Assembly: GCA_018350325.1 (NCBI GenBank)
Contig: JAEVLN010000021.1
Span: 992,001 to 1,056,000, forward strand
DNA: 64,000 nt
Source: Globodera rostochiensis
Taxonomy: Eukaryota; Nematoda; Chromadorea; Rhabditida; Heteroderidae
Reading direction: 5' to 3'
A program made the translations under genes and the position numbers. How positions within the stretch are numbered: position 1 is the first letter of the stretch; each line of letters starts with the position of its first letter. The notes under the pieces were generated by a model, which was not told where the DNA came from, did not search any database, and saw only the letters and a program-made list of their open reading frames with translations. Of the stretch, positions 38,745 through 51,516 are shown piece after piece.

Positions 38745-38885
38745 ACGCCTCCGTAATGCTCTCACGACGAGTGTCCCAATCAAGAAAGCCCAGGGCATCA
38801 ATGTGCCCACCGGCGGGGGTTTTTGCAGTTTCCGATCGTTGACCATTTCACCTTCAATTTAAACAGACTTCCACCCAGCGATTGT
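38745..38885. CDS. GC-rich island, probable coding, frame and strand undecided
   Basis: Plus frames include VPIKKAQGINVPTGGGFCSF and DECPNQESPGHQCAHRRGFL. A minus frame reads KPPPVGTLMPWAFLIGTLVV followed by RALRRRNKRD and a stop, like a single membrane helix with a basic stop-transfer end. This is one of the GC-richest pieces in the left 50 kb. The minus reading is attractive, but the T-rich context favours plus. Confidence 0.3.
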
Positions 38886-39079
38886 CGAATTAAATTAGTA
38901 GTGTAATAAATGACGTGATAATATTCCGTTTGATACAAAACACTTTGTCAAGTGGTTTTATTGTTATTCAAACAAATGATAAATATTTTTTTTTTCATTT
39001 TTATATTAATTTATGTGCTTAAATCGAATTAACTATTATTGCATTTTAAAAATTATTTTTTGCTTGTTTGCAAATGTAG

Positions 39080-39283
39080 ATTGCGCATCGAGCACCACTG
39101 CCACCACAAAATTACAGGCCGAGGCCTGTGCCACCACCGCTTCTTATTTTTTTGTAAATGAATGCATTAAAAATAATTAATATTAATATTTGCTCTAAAT
39201 TGTTTTTTAATGCGCTTGTTTTCTACCGCGCTCATTTAACCATTTTTCAAGTTTCAAAATGCCGAGCGCTTCGACCGAAATCT
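39080..39283. CDS. Two GC-rich islands, probable exons, strand undecided
   Basis: Plus: island 39080-39153 (acceptor AAATGTAG, donor GTAAATG) is open in all three frames, one of them proline-rich (RAPLPPQNYRPRPVPPP). Island 39252-39283 (acceptor TTTTTCAAG, donor GTAACTT) reads FQNAERFDRN in one frame. Minus: from acceptor GTTACAG a frame reads ISVEALGILKLEKWLNER to a GTAGAA donor, then continues in phase at 39140 as EAVVAQASACNFVV. Both models are internally consistent. Confidence 0.3.
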
Positions 39284-39539
39284 GTAACTTACTTAATTTG
39301 AATTACAATACTTTTAATATTCATTTTTATTATTGTTAGTGATCCGTGAGCGGAGAAAAATTTGTGATAAAAGAATTCCTGCTTTTAGTCTCCTTAAAAA
39401 ATTAATTCTTCGGTTCACTTTTAATATTTTAAACAGATTTAAATGTTTTACAACCACCATTTGTCCCACATAACGCCGCTGTTGGGCAATTTGTTCCTGA
39501 ATCATCGTTCTACTAACCTGGTTGTTTCTTCGTTTTAAA

Positions 39540-40965
39540 CTTTCTCATTTCAAGCAATATATTACATTTTTCGCTTAATACTCAAGCAATTAAACTCTTG
39601 CCAACGTTTGATTGGTACGGCGCGATCGTTATTGAGTTGCAAGAAAAAAACTTTAAATTATTATTCATTTGGAAAGTTTTTATAAACGCACAAACCAGCA
39701 ACTAAAAACTTAAACCAATTGATCTTTTATTTTTAACTTTTCATGCCTTATTTTTACTGGCTTATTGTTTCACATTTTGGCAGTGGTCTTCCGTCCCCCT
39801 TTTCCTTCGCATATTTTTGTTGAAATTTCATTATTCTTTTATAAGTTTTTTTAGATTTTGTTTCTTTTTAAAGCCATAAATTTTTATTCATTTTTATTTA
39901 TTCACATATTTTATATGTATCACATGTGTTTATTTTACGCTTTTTTTAAACATGGTTTTAATTTTTCTATTTTAATTGTGCATTAATAAATAATTTTTTA
40001 TTTATATTAGTAGAATCATTGGATAAAAAATTATTTTTTAAACAAAAAATAGACTTTTTCAATTTATGAACATTAACAATTACACTACCTAATGCCGCCG
40101 AGGTCCAAAAATATGGCAAGGTATGATTTTTAAAGTTCCAAAATGAGAAAAACAGTAAAAAACTTTAATCTTCATATTTATCAGTCGTTTTCACCTTTTT
40201 AAGCAAGTCTTGACGAGAAAGAAATAGATCGTATGTTTGAGAACAATTAAAATCAGCACTAAATTTGACCGATACGAAAATTGTCTTTGCTTTCCTCAGA
40301 ATCTTAAATCATTCCGCTGCTTCGCAGCTTGTTCTAGGTGGTGGAGCTGTTGAAATAGATTGTGTGAAAAATTGACTGCCGTCAGATGATTTAGAAAAAT
40401 TGCTTATGTTCAATATAAAATACTGTAAATATTCCATCTTTAGTTGTCTTTTTTTAAACAACATTTTAATATTATGTATTTATTTTTACATTATGTTTAA
40501 AACCTTTACCATAATAGCAATCTTTCAAAGAATTGGCTTGAAAACTAACAATTAGCAAAATATAAAGCAAGAGACGATTGGTATGTATTCTTTAATTATT
40601 AATTATCTTTAAATTTTGGATTATTTTATTATATTTTAAAATAATCAGTGAATTTTGGTTAATTCATGACTGTCTTCAAATATATATAAATCCATTATTT
40701 TTGTTACAAACATTTAATATTTATTACTAAACCGCTTTATTTATAATTGATAATTTTAAAATCGTAGAAACGATGAACTTATATTTCAACTTATTTTATC
40801 ATAGTTAATTTTTAAAAATTGTAACTTCTAAGAGATAAATGCTTCTTACTGGTTGTTAAATTCGATGATTATATTATTATGTAATTTTTTTAAATCTTTT
40901 GTAGTTTATTAATTAAAAACCTTTAAAAAACAACTTTTAAATCTTTTATCATTAACGTTCATAAA
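39540..40965. other. T-rich DNA without a recognisable gene
   Basis: Only scattered GC-richer spots (39790-39815, 40310-40350). No island with two splice edges was found. Confidence 0.45.
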
Positions 40966-40969
40966 TTTA

Positions 40970-41164
40970 TTGGTGAACAAGAAGCGGGTTTGCCAAACAG
41001 CGTCATTACCGACATTTCTTTTTGCTGGCCACTTTTCATATTTCACCAAGAACCAAGTGATGGGCATAGTACGTGTGGCACACTGTATGGTTTGCATTGA
41101 AATTCTTTTACAACTGCGTCCTTTCCGGAAAACCAGAGAATGTCCGAAATTTTGGCAATTATAA
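40970..41164. CDS. GC-richer open block, possible exon, strand undecided
   Basis: A plus frame (MVNKKRVCQTASLPTFLFAG...) and a minus frame including WFLVKYEKWPAKRNVGNDAV are both open over about 190 nt. The minus reading has more charged and aromatic residues and looks the more protein-like. No motif or splice edges decide the matter. Confidence 0.25.
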
Positions 41165-42321
41165 TATTACAGCAGATTCAGAATGCAGCGATTTTTTAAT
41201 AGGTTAAACCTTTCCATAGTTACACGCAGAAAATTTTATTTAATTATTTTTCTTTTGTATTTAAAAATAATTTTATTTAGAAACAATATTGTTTATATAA
41301 GTTTTTATTCAAATTAAATCCGGACACTAGTTATAATTATTACATAATTAAGGAAATTTTTTAATTTCGTCAATTTGTCTTTAGACTTTCTATACTTTTG
41401 TAAAATTTAACATGCATTATAAAATTATATTATGATGTAATTAAAATTTAAATTTTGCAGAATGATTATAATCATTACTATGTAGAGATATCAAATATTC
41501 CTATTTTATTTATAAACGGCCTCGACTATTCCTGCAAATCTGTAGACCTGCAACTCCGTCGAGACTTTTAAGCTAGATAAAAATTGTAATAAAATAAAAA
41601 AAATTTGCAATACTATTAGTAATTCGACTTTTAATTTTCACCCGCTTGGGGGTAAGGAGGGAGGACGGTCTGTAATTTTTTTAATGGTTAGTTTCTTTTA
41701 TAGTTAGTGTTGCCGTTATGCTCTATATTTTTATTTCTAGGGTTTTATGGAGAAAACAATATTTTATGAAAATAAAATTGAACTGGTGGTTATTTCTTTT
41801 TGCATAAATTTTAATCAGGTTTTAATGCTACAAATTTCGGGAAAACAGTTGATTTATTCTTACTATTTTGGTTTTTATTTAATAAATATTTTTAAAAGCA
41901 TCCGTTTATATTTCTGAATTTATGAAAAATGTATTATAAAAGAATCAAATTTAATTTATGTTATCCATTTGTTTTGGTTGAAAAAAGTAGGTGAATAGTA
42001 GTCGATGTATATCTTACAAGTTTAGTGTTTTTAACCAATCTTGAGAATTTGATTCAATTTTAAAATTTGTAATTTGATTGTGCGTTTGATTTATTATTTT
42101 TGATCAATTTTTTGCTTTCTAAATTATAACTAAACTTAACTCAATTGAATTTATATTGATTTTTTGTTTTGCTTTTTATTTGTATAAATTTATTGGTCAT
42201 GTGATTTTTTTTGTTTTATAGCATATTTAAGGTTTACTTATATTTAACACAGTAAATATCTTTTTATTTATATTTACAGAAAAATTTTGTTTTTCGTCTT
42301 ATTTGTTTGATGAGTTTTCAG

Positions 42322-42411
42322 ATTTTGGGCGCAGACTTTCATAGTATGGCTGTGTTACGTTCAACGGATAACGACAGAAAGCGTTCTTCACATTCCGATA
42401 AAAATAAATAA
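42322..42411 (+). CDS. Terminal exon of a plus-strand gene
   Basis: Acceptor GAGTTTTCAG, then 29 codons reading ILGADFHSMAVLRSTDNDRK and RSSHSDKNK, stop TAA at 42409-42411. AATAAA overlaps the stop (42403-42408 and 42407-42412). The hydrophilic, basic and Ser-rich end is typical of a C-terminal tail. It is likely the end of the gene that includes the exons near 38-39 kb, but the exons between were not placed. Confidence 0.5.
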   Translation: MLGADFHSMAVLRSTDNDRKRSSHSDKNK

Positions 42412-42614
42412 ATATTTGGAAATCAATATTTACATAATAATACATTTTATATTGTTATACAAATTTCAATGGATACAATTATTAAAATTTAATGAACATA
42501 TTTTGTTTTGATTTTTTCATTTGAGTGTAAAGTTTTGAAATTGATGTTTTTATTTATTTTTTCTTATCATTACGTTGTACCGTTTTAGACTCATTCAATT
42601 TTATAATAGAGCAG

Positions 42615-42666
42615 CAAATACAAAAAAGATGTAATAAATCCAAATACAAAAAAGATGTAATAAAAT
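42615..42666. repeat. 26-bp direct repeat, two copies
   Basis: The unit CAAATACAAAAAAGATGTAATAAATC occurs at 42615 and again at 42641 with one or two changes near the end. It lies about 200 bp downstream of the terminal exon at 42322-42411. Confidence 0.8.
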
Positions 42667-43539
42667 CAGTTTAATCATTTTTTAAAGTTTAGACGGAAGG
42701 ATAAAAAAAATTTTGGATCTTTAGGTAAAACAAAATAACCGAATAACAAGTACGAATTTTATTTCATTTTTATTATCCTTTCTAACAAATCAGTATAGTT
42801 GGCAATACGATTCAAATTTTATTGCAATTTATTAAAAAAATTTCACAAAACGCCCAAATAGCGACAAAAATAGTGGCCCACCGTTTTTTACCTGAAATGG
42901 ATTTGCCCGTATTTTTGTGCCAAAATCCAAAAATAGGTTTTAGGTTTATTTCCATAACAAATCTCGTTAAATCTTCAAAAAAAAAATTTTCCCGGCCGCA
43001 CCTTTCATTCCTAAATAGCTTTAAAAAAAATCACCGTATTTTAAAAATGTTGTTTGAAAATCTCTTAACAAATTGAGTCAAAAATTCAACATTTTCTTGG
43101 CGGCGCCTATCGGCACCGCCGACCCCTTTTACATCCATCCTCCTTCAAGATTATCTTTAATTTTATATTAAATTTAACATTAAGTATTGTTGGAGTTTAG
43201 TTTATATTTTGCTTATTTATATTATATTCTCACTTCTTAATTTTTTAAATCGCCTTTCATTCGCCGTTTATATCCTCTCAGAAATGCTTTACAGTAGTGC
43301 TTAAACAGACGAATAATGTGATTAATGCTAATGTATAAATTATAGTATAAAAATATTGATTGAACCCGATATTATTTAGTAATTCGTTTTAACAAATGGT
43401 TTAATTCATTTTACCTGGATATTTTTTTAAAGTAAATTTTATAATAAAAATTAACTTTACTTTTATTTTTAATGTTTTCTTTAACTTTAAGAAATTTAAT
43501 TTTTCCGCTAATCTTTTTAAATTAATATTTTTTATGAGT

Positions 43540-44300
43540 GTGCAGAGCGTCCGGCGGTGTTGCAAAATGGAATTATGTATCCATTTAGCAAATGACGCTT
43601 TTTGTTAAATTTTCAAAAAAGTTTATGCCAAATTGCGAAATAAAACTCCGCATTTTCATGGTTGAGAGACATTCTAAAAAGACAGAAAAAAAAAATTCGG
43701 ATTTTTTTTGCAAAATAATAAAAAGTAATGCAAATAAATTAGTATGAATTTATATTCCTTAACTAAAAAAGAGTAAAATCACGCTTTGATATTTTTATGT
43801 TTTTCTTCCGTTTCTGTTTATTGGTTTATTGGTTTCTGCTTACCCATTGCCTTCACGTTTATTATTTGATGTTTTGGAGAAGTGAATAAAAAAACCATTC
43901 TCCTCATGTTTTGAGCAGACGTTCGCACAACGCCCGATTGCGCTTTAGCCTTTTGCAGATCAGGCGTTTTTGCATGAGGATTGCTCGATCAAAAATGTTA
44001 GCAAAACTGGTACCAACTACTGCGCGAAAATTGTTATATACATAAATAAAAAATTATGATTTGAAGAATAAAATAACGATTAAAAAAGGTTAAAAAAATT
44101 TGCTGAACAAGATATTAAACTCGATGATTTTCAGCGCCAACCAATCGGCCAAATCATCGAATTTTTTTAACAAATCCCGTCTCACTACCTTTACAACCGA
44201 ATTTTTGTAGTCATACATAAATATTTAAAAAATCTAAAAATAAAGCCGCCGTTGAAGCATTCGTTGCTGGTGCCACCAGGCAAACGACCCATTCCTTTGC
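43540..44300. other. Scattered GC-richer islands, possible exons
   Basis: At 43545-43600 plus frames read ECAERPAVLQNGIMYPFSK and MSVQSVRRCCKMELCIHLAN. At 44245-44305 the plus frame reads KAAVEAFVAGATRQTTHSFA and the minus frame CKGMGRLPGGTSNECFNGGF. At 43915-43990 there is a third GC-rich patch. Edges are weak in every case. Confidence 0.2.
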
Positions 44301-44309
44301 AATATTTTT

Positions 44310-46930
44310 ATTATTATTCTTACAATACCAATGATTTTTTATATCTATTAAGCTTCGATTCCCGAGTTGCAGAATGCGACCCTTGGAATTTAATATTTAA
44401 TAATAACAACAATTTCACAAAATTCTAAAACGTATATATTCACCAATTTTTTTTTCCGTCCTTCGCGTGAAACTTCTCAATGACCAGCCCACTGTTTTGG
44501 GATATCTTTCTCACTTCGAAAGTTGTTTTAAATCTATTTATTTTGATATTAAGGCTATTCATTTACTTATTACATTGATTTCCTGTTCTTTTGGGTAGTA
44601 CTATCAAATATCATTCACACAGCTATACAAAGGGATTAATTTATTTTAAATTATATTTATTGACGTTTGGGAAAAAGTTATAGAATTTATAGTTTTATAC
44701 AAATCCAAGTATTACTTCTATAGAACCCCTCAAAGGGATACTCACAATCATCTGATTTCCCATTTTTTAATTCAATAAGACACCTTATTAGTCCCTGAGG
44801 ACAATAAATATTTTGTTAGACTCTGAATTTATTATTAAAAAATAAATTTTCAATGTTAAAATTGTAATCTCTTAAAAATGTAACGCATTGCGCATATCAC
44901 TCATCTTTTAGTGAAGACAAATCCACCAAAATTTAAAAATGGGCATGATTGTAGGGACAAAAGCAATACTAATTTTTATGTTTAATTGCATAAACTTGCT
45001 TTTCGTTGAAGAATCCGGTGTTTTAGAAATACAAAATAATTTTTTAATTTTAAAATAATTTTTTATTTTGGTGTATAATTTATTTATTTATGGCAAAAAC
45101 TTTTTTTCTGCATTTGCTATTAATTCTGGGTTTATTTTTCCTTTTCCAATTTTCCATATTTACTTGTTTTTTGTAAATAAAATGTTTACGTCAATTATTT
45201 TTCTTTTAAAAACACATTTAAATAATGTTAATAGTTGAATGAAATGTAAAATATGTAATTAAGAGTTAAAAAAACATAACTAAATTTTGAGAAACGTTAC
45301 TTCATACAGAGACTGCCTCATTTGAAAAGAATTTAACATATTTTATTATAAAATTGAATTTGGTTAAAGGCTTTTTATTTAAAAAGTTTTTATCAAAATA
45401 CGAAATCTTAGTGGATTATGTTCAAAAAATTGCTTAAACTATAAAAACTCACCCTAATAGTAAGGTTTTTATGGAAGCAATAGGCATTTATATGATAATG
45501 CAGCCAGTTTAAAATGAATTTTTAAAAAATGGAATTTGGAAATTTTTATTAAAAGTTTTTTTATAAACAAAACCAAAAATTATTATTTTTGTTCCATATT
45601 AATTCACCTGCTCCAAAACAAATTCGTATAAATAGAAATATACAGCGCTTATTCTAATCCTATTTATAATAAAGTTAATCTTAACTTAATCATATTATCA
45701 TTTTAGAATATGCTATTTGTCATCTTTGTCAATTAAGATCTATTATAAACAATTAAAATTTTAAAAATTAATCTATTTAAACGATAAATGAGTGACAAAG
45801 ATTGGGACCGATTTTCATAAATATTCAGGATCTAACCAAATCCTTCAAAATCCTTAATGTAAAATTAATTGCATTTATGATTTTTAACACCTAAAAGTTG
45901 AATTGACCAATTAGTTTAATAGCATAAAACAAACATTTATTAAATTAACATAACAATTTTTGTTTAATTAACAGAAGCCAGATAAGAATTTTGCGGCGGC
46001 AAATCGGAAAAAATTAATTCCTAAAAACTAAAACGTATTTTATAAAACTATTAAACATATTAATTTTTTTGCATACGATTGCAAACTTTAAATGCGATAA
46101 ATGATATATTTACCAATTATCAATTATAAACTAAAGAAATAATGAAATTATAATTAAGTATACTATAAAAATTTAAGGAAAATAACTTTTTTCAAAATAT
46201 TAAATACAAATCAATAAATTCCATGCTTGCCAATTCATTTCTGCTTTTATTGAAATCTATTCAAAAATAATTGCATAAGGTAGCCAATATTTTAATTTTT
46301 GTGACATATTTAAAAATAAAAACTTTGTGAGATATTTAAGAACTCTCATCAGAAACTGATGAATATGTAACTCGTTCGTTTTGTTTGTTTTATAATTTTG
46401 ATTTTTAATTAAGATATTTAACTTGGAATTAACGCAACAAAATATATCAGCACATTCATTTTTATAAATTTTTTTAATTGGTTATCTAATTTCTTTTTAT
46501 ATGTTTTTGGATTATGAATATTATTTGATGCACTTTTGTTCTTCCAGAGTGAGGAAAAAAAAGCATTTTTAAATTATCAAATTTTTATAAATTAAAGTTG
46601 TACTGAAATTGTTCAGCATTTATTTAGTTTATTAAACACAAAACTTGATTTTTGTCTCACATTTTTATTCAATAAATAATGTTTTTAATTTGTTTATTTT
46701 ATAAACAGATTTTATATAGTTTTAAAGTGACTTTTATTATTTAGAATTTAGTTTAGTTGGAAATTTAATTTATTTATTGAATATAGTTAAAAAAATTTGA
46801 ATAAATCATAAAATGACCTATGTACAATTATAATTATTTGTTTAAAGTTTTAAAAATAATTTATTCTTTTTTGTTTGAAATCCCTATTATAAAATATGCA
46901 AATTACTTTGTTTCGCTTGTTCATGCTCCT
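44310..46930. other. AT-rich DNA without a recognisable gene
   Basis: Composition mixed, A-rich around 45.2-46.2 kb. Nothing with splice edges was found. A 44-bp segment near its right end (46649-46692) is repeated at 47973-48014. Confidence 0.45.
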
Positions 46931-48014
46931 TGAATTAGGAGAACTCCTTGATAATCGACATCATTTGCTGTCTATCAGACAGGGTTACTGAATACTGTAT
47001 AAAGTTTGCGTCAAGATGTGTTCATGCCCCTTGTGGGTTTAAAATTGTATATTGCACTTTTTATCATTTTTTTATTCGTTAATCTCTAATTATAATCTTT
47101 TTTGTAATTTATCTTTTAAGCCGCAATATTTCTAGAAAAATATCGTATTTTATTTTTTTTATACTGTTTTTTTCAAATAAAGAATTTTTGAAATATTTTA
47201 ATTTTTATCAATATGTTTGTCTAATATTATTTATTTAAATTTTATTAAAGAATTTCAAACATCATTATTTTATATACTGTTATAACTTTATTACTAAAAA
47301 TTGTTTAATGCCTTTGTACAGTAGTTTTTTTGACTCTAAATAGTTTCTTGAGTTTATTTACAAAATCGAATTATAATAATTTTGGGTCTTTTATCGTTAT
47401 ATTTTTTCTTTAGTAATCGCATTGTAACGAAGCCAATTTCACTTTTTCTAAAAGTAATTGTTTTTCCTAAATTATTTAAATTGTATTATATAATTTGCAA
47501 TTTTAGATAACGGCATCGACGGACTTTTATCTGCTTTTGTGGAAGATGTATTATGTTTACACTTGTTAAAAAATTTAGCAGATTAATGCTATTTTAAAGT
47601 TTAATTTTGAAACCATAAATTGAAAAATATGACTTGAATACTTCGGATTAATAAAAAATAAAGATTGCGTAAAAAAACATTAAAATATTGTGCATTATCC
47701 ACGGCAAAAAAAAATTAAGTTGAAAAGTTTGAGTCTTCTTTGGAAGAGTTAAAAATAATTTATAAGAACAACGATGATGATCAAATAATCAGCCATCAAG
47801 TTATTAATGCATTAATTTAAAGTTTAATTTTTTTTTAATTTTTAAAAATAAGTTATGAAAACATTTCGTTTTGGTTCGTTTGTGCTGCCAAATATTTTAA
47901 ATTTTTTATATTTTTGTATAAAAATTATCATGAAGTTATAAGAATAGTTTTCAAAAATAATGTTAACTCATTTTTTGTCTCACATTTTTATTTAATAAAT
48001 AGTGTTTTTAATTT
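46649..48014. repeat. Pair of dispersed 42-44-bp repeats
   Basis: The segment TTTTGTCTCACATTTTTATT plus AATAAATAATGTTTTTAATT at 46649-46692 recurs with few changes at 47973-48014. The second copy is followed by ACATGTCCAGGGTC, and a similar ACATGGTCAGGGTC appears at 48132-48146. The pattern suggests a degenerate local duplication. Confidence 0.6.
46939..46983 (+). CDS. Possible exon of a plus-strand gene
   Basis: Acceptor TTGAATTAG, donor AGG/GTTACT, 45 nt. Frames ENSLIIDIICCLSDR and ELLDNRHHLLSIRQ are open. The surrounding 46.4-49.3 kb is T-rich on the plus strand. Confidence 0.27.
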
Positions 48015-49622
48015 ACTTTTACATGTCCAGGGTCTTTCTTTTAGATCTTTTTGTCTTGTAGCATTGAAAATTATAATTAATTGTTTAAAGTTTAAAAAAT
48101 AATTTAATTTTTTAAGTTTATTTCTTTATTTTACATGGTCAGGGTCGGCTTTGTGCATTTTTCATTTGATAAATATCGATTTTTTGTGTTTCTTCGATTG
48201 TCGTGCGTTTTTGTTTTTGAGGCATCGAATGGTGATCTCAAAACACTATTATAAAATATGGTTTTAGATTTATTATTTTACAATTCAGTATTTGCTTTTC
48301 CAATTTCTAATTAACCTAGTTAAAAATTTTATTATTTGTTAATATATTGTAATTTATTTACAATTGTTTTTTATGTGTAAAAAACTGAATAATACAAACA
48401 TTCGTTTTCTCACGATATTTTTTTAAATTTGTTTATTTCTTAAACTATTTTAAGCTAGCTTTGGAATGTTTAATTTTAATTATTTCAAATAACGATTATA
48501 ACTTTTATAATTGATGGAACACAACCTTTCTTTTGCCGAACATTTGTTTATATATTATGTATTCATTAAGTCCAGTTTGAGCTTATTTATCATTTTAATT
48601 CTGCAAAGCACCTTTTAAAATATTTAATAAGACAGTCTAGTAAATGTATACAGCATGTAATTTATTCAATCAAAGTATATATTTTTTAAATGCTTTGAAC
48701 AGATCATCGTGTTTTCATAATCTGGTTTATCCATAATTGTGTCGTCAAATTCCATTGTAAATCTCTGATCGCATAGATGAATCAATTTGATGTATTATTT
48801 TAATTTATACCAAAATCGTTGACTTTGATCTGATACTTAGATTTATACATTTGCCATTTAAATTTTATAAGATTCAACTTTATACGTGTTTCATTGAATT
48901 TTGTTAAAATGTTTCTTTTCAACTTTTTATTCATTGTTTTATTTCCTTATATTATGTAATTCTAGCTGTTTCTTGCAAATTCAATCAATAGTATTAATTT
49001 TTCAATAATAAAATGTTTTGAATGTTGTCATTGGGCCTTATATTTAAGTTTTAGACCATTTATTTCAATGCATACTTTTAAAATAGTCATTTTGAAGTAA
49101 TTAATATTAAAAAAAATTGTAGAAAAAATAGGTTACTCACTTCTCACATTTATATGTTGTATAACGAAGATCTCATCTCGTTTTTTTCTTGGCATTTTAA
49201 AATCAAATTAATCATATATTTATTAGTAGATAATAACATTATATTCACGATTTTATGGATGAAAAGCAATTTTTATTAATTTTATTTGCTAGATTTATTG
49301 ATTTTTTAGTTTTGCCGTTCACTAACTTCCGTTTTCATGTATTAGTTGCCAAATTACGGAACATAGTGGGAATTATGTAGTGGAATTTTGTAATTTTAAA
49401 AGAAAAAATGATGATTTTAAGGATTTGTTAAGAAAGTGGTCCTAAATTTAAATTAGGGCTCAATTTTCAAAATTTAGAAATCGCAAAAAAGGGGTAAAAT
49501 TGCGCGTTGTTAAAAAAAGATAGGCAAAAAAAATGTTGCTAGAATAATAATAATAACTTAAACCTTCTGACCAGTCATATGGCTGTTTGATGTGAACAAA
49601 AGAGAAACCCCAAAAAGGCTAT

Positions 49623-49975
49623 CGGACATTTGCCCATAGGACATTTCGCCCGGTAACGAAAAAATGGACGTTTCGCCCATCGCTCGCTCAACTTTAGCTT
49701 AATTTCAAATTTATCCATCCATTTAAAATACTTTCAAGCTTTTATTAAATGTGGGCGAAATTTATGGGTGAAACGTCCGTTTTTTCACTACCGGGCGAAA
49801 TGTCCGATAAGCGAAACATTTTTGTTATAGGAACAAAAGGTCTTGAAAAAGTTTTTTAAAAAAACGTCTAACTTCATCCGGGTCAAAGACCTAGTTTCCG
49901 TTTTTTCACTACCGGGCGAAATGTCCGTTTTTTCGTTACCGGGCGAAATGTCTAATGGGTGAAATATGGACACCG
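49623..49975. mobile_element. Second foldback-like element with ACATTTCGCCC motifs
   Basis: The left end (49623-49680) has CGGACATTTGCCCATAGGAC, CATTTCGCCCGGTAACGAAA and GGACGTTTCGCCCAT. The right side (49740-49975) carries several inverted copies such as CCGTTTTTTCACTACCGGGC and GAAATGTCC. The design is the same as the element at 33.4 kb: short ACATTT-plus-GC motifs repeated in inverted arms. The motif itself differs. No transposase is visible. Confidence 0.75.
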
Positions 49976-50164
49976 CCCAAAAATATGCGCGACGTGTGAC
50001 AAACACACATTTTGTACAATTTTTGGTCCATTTGGAATGGACGCCAACTACCTATTCGATGTGAAAATGAATGAATGAGTGAATGAATGGTTGTTGTTGG
50101 GTGGAGAAAGGTCAGTTCTGTTCTCAGTGTGCCATCGAAAGATGAGATAATACATCGCATTTGA

Positions 50165-50235
50165 GAAGAGAACGCGGGCGAGGGGCGGGGGGGGGGAGAT
50201 AGAGAGAAAAAGGATGAGTGCAGAGAGGCGAGTTA
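50165..50235 (+). repeat. Purine-rich tract with G10 run
   Basis: GAGAAGAGAACGCGGGCGAG is followed by a run of ten G and then AGATAGAGAGAAAAAGGATG. Almost every base is a purine on the plus strand. Such tracts can adopt triplex or quadruplex forms. It lies about 0.6 kb beyond the 3' end of the astacin gene. Confidence 0.7.
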
Positions 50236-50866
50236 AAATATTATAAAATCATAAATAATCAGTTGATTGAGTAAAGATTCTGTTCTCAAGTTTCATCAAA
50301 TGAATACCTAAATATTAGAAATAATGAAATCAGGAAAATTTAAAATAAATATTAAACTCAATTTAAATCATAACAACATCTGAACTGTGAGTAAGTGACT
50401 CTGTAAGGTGGGATTTTATTAAGTTTAAAAATAGCAACATAAGCGAGTTTTGAAATCAAAAAGCCATTTAAAAAAAAACAAATAATGACGGTACCTTATA
50501 AATTAGAGAAATTATTTGCCAAAATATAAATGTTATGATAAACAAAATTGCAAAAAACGATTTAAATTTTTCAAATTGTAATAAATAATGGGTTTTGTTT
50601 ATGTAAACTCCCATACGAAAATTTTTTTGCAAGAAAAGGCTATTTTTGAGAATTCGGCATCCATTAATTTCCGCTCTAATTAAATGCAAAATTTATTACT
50701 GACATAGAAATAATATGTATTTACAATTTTGAAATGTTGGTCGAGAAATAAACTAATTTACACAAAAGATTGCATAATGCGGGATTTGACGACATATTAA
50801 AAACCATGATCAGAGGCTAAATGCATTAATTATTTATAAATTTTGATGAATATGGACAGATTTGGG

Positions 50867-51516
50867 TTATGGCGAATCATACTTAAAAACCATGTACCCA
50901 ATTGTCCCATTTGCATTTTCAAAAGCTTCCTCAACTTCCGCTCTTTTGAACAACTTTGGCTTAATGTATTTCACACATTGCATGTCGTCAATGTGAATTG
51001 GGTCCTGGTTCTTGTTCTCCCAATAGCCCCAATAGCTTGTTGGATTGTCTTCACGTTTCTGTTAAATTTTAATAACACAAAATTGTACCGATAAAAAATG
51101 ACTTACGAAGCATTCAAGCAAAATCCGTGTTTTATTTGTCTGGTGACCGTTGACCTACAAAATTTACAAGAATTTAATTTTAAATGTACTGAAGACAAGT
51201 AATTAATGCATATCAGGAGTGAGATTGGGTTTCAAATTTTGATAACTCCATAATTTTGTTTAATTTAGCATTCCGTGTTTTAAAAATGGACATGGCGCAC
51301 CCCTGACTCACATTTTGAAAAATTCAAACCAATTTACCGTTATATAATGATTAGGAGTTAGACACGAATAAAATGTCTGCCTTTGAGAACATGGTATTTC
51401 TTTGGTCGGCTTGTCCATGTTATCAACGCATGCAACTGATCGGCCGGGATTCCTTTCTTGACTAAATAGGCCGCGCGGATCCGGACATAGATCAGACGGC
51501 AAAATTGTGCCACCAT
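50867..51516 (-). CDS. C-terminal Cys-containing domain of the astacin gene (last three exons)
   Basis: Exons 51338-51516, 51107-51154 and 50867-51058 end in TAA at 50867-50869. The reading begins GGTILPSDLCPDPRGLFSQE and has spaced Cys (ACVD, EIPC, YSCL, LLECF, DDMQC) and an aromatic stretch YWGYWENKNQD. The final residues are YMVFKYDSP. I recognise no named domain; it is not a thrombospondin or ShK repeat. The entering phase matches a donor at TGGG/GTATTT at the end of the CUB exon on the far side of the minisatellite intron. Confidence 0.7.
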
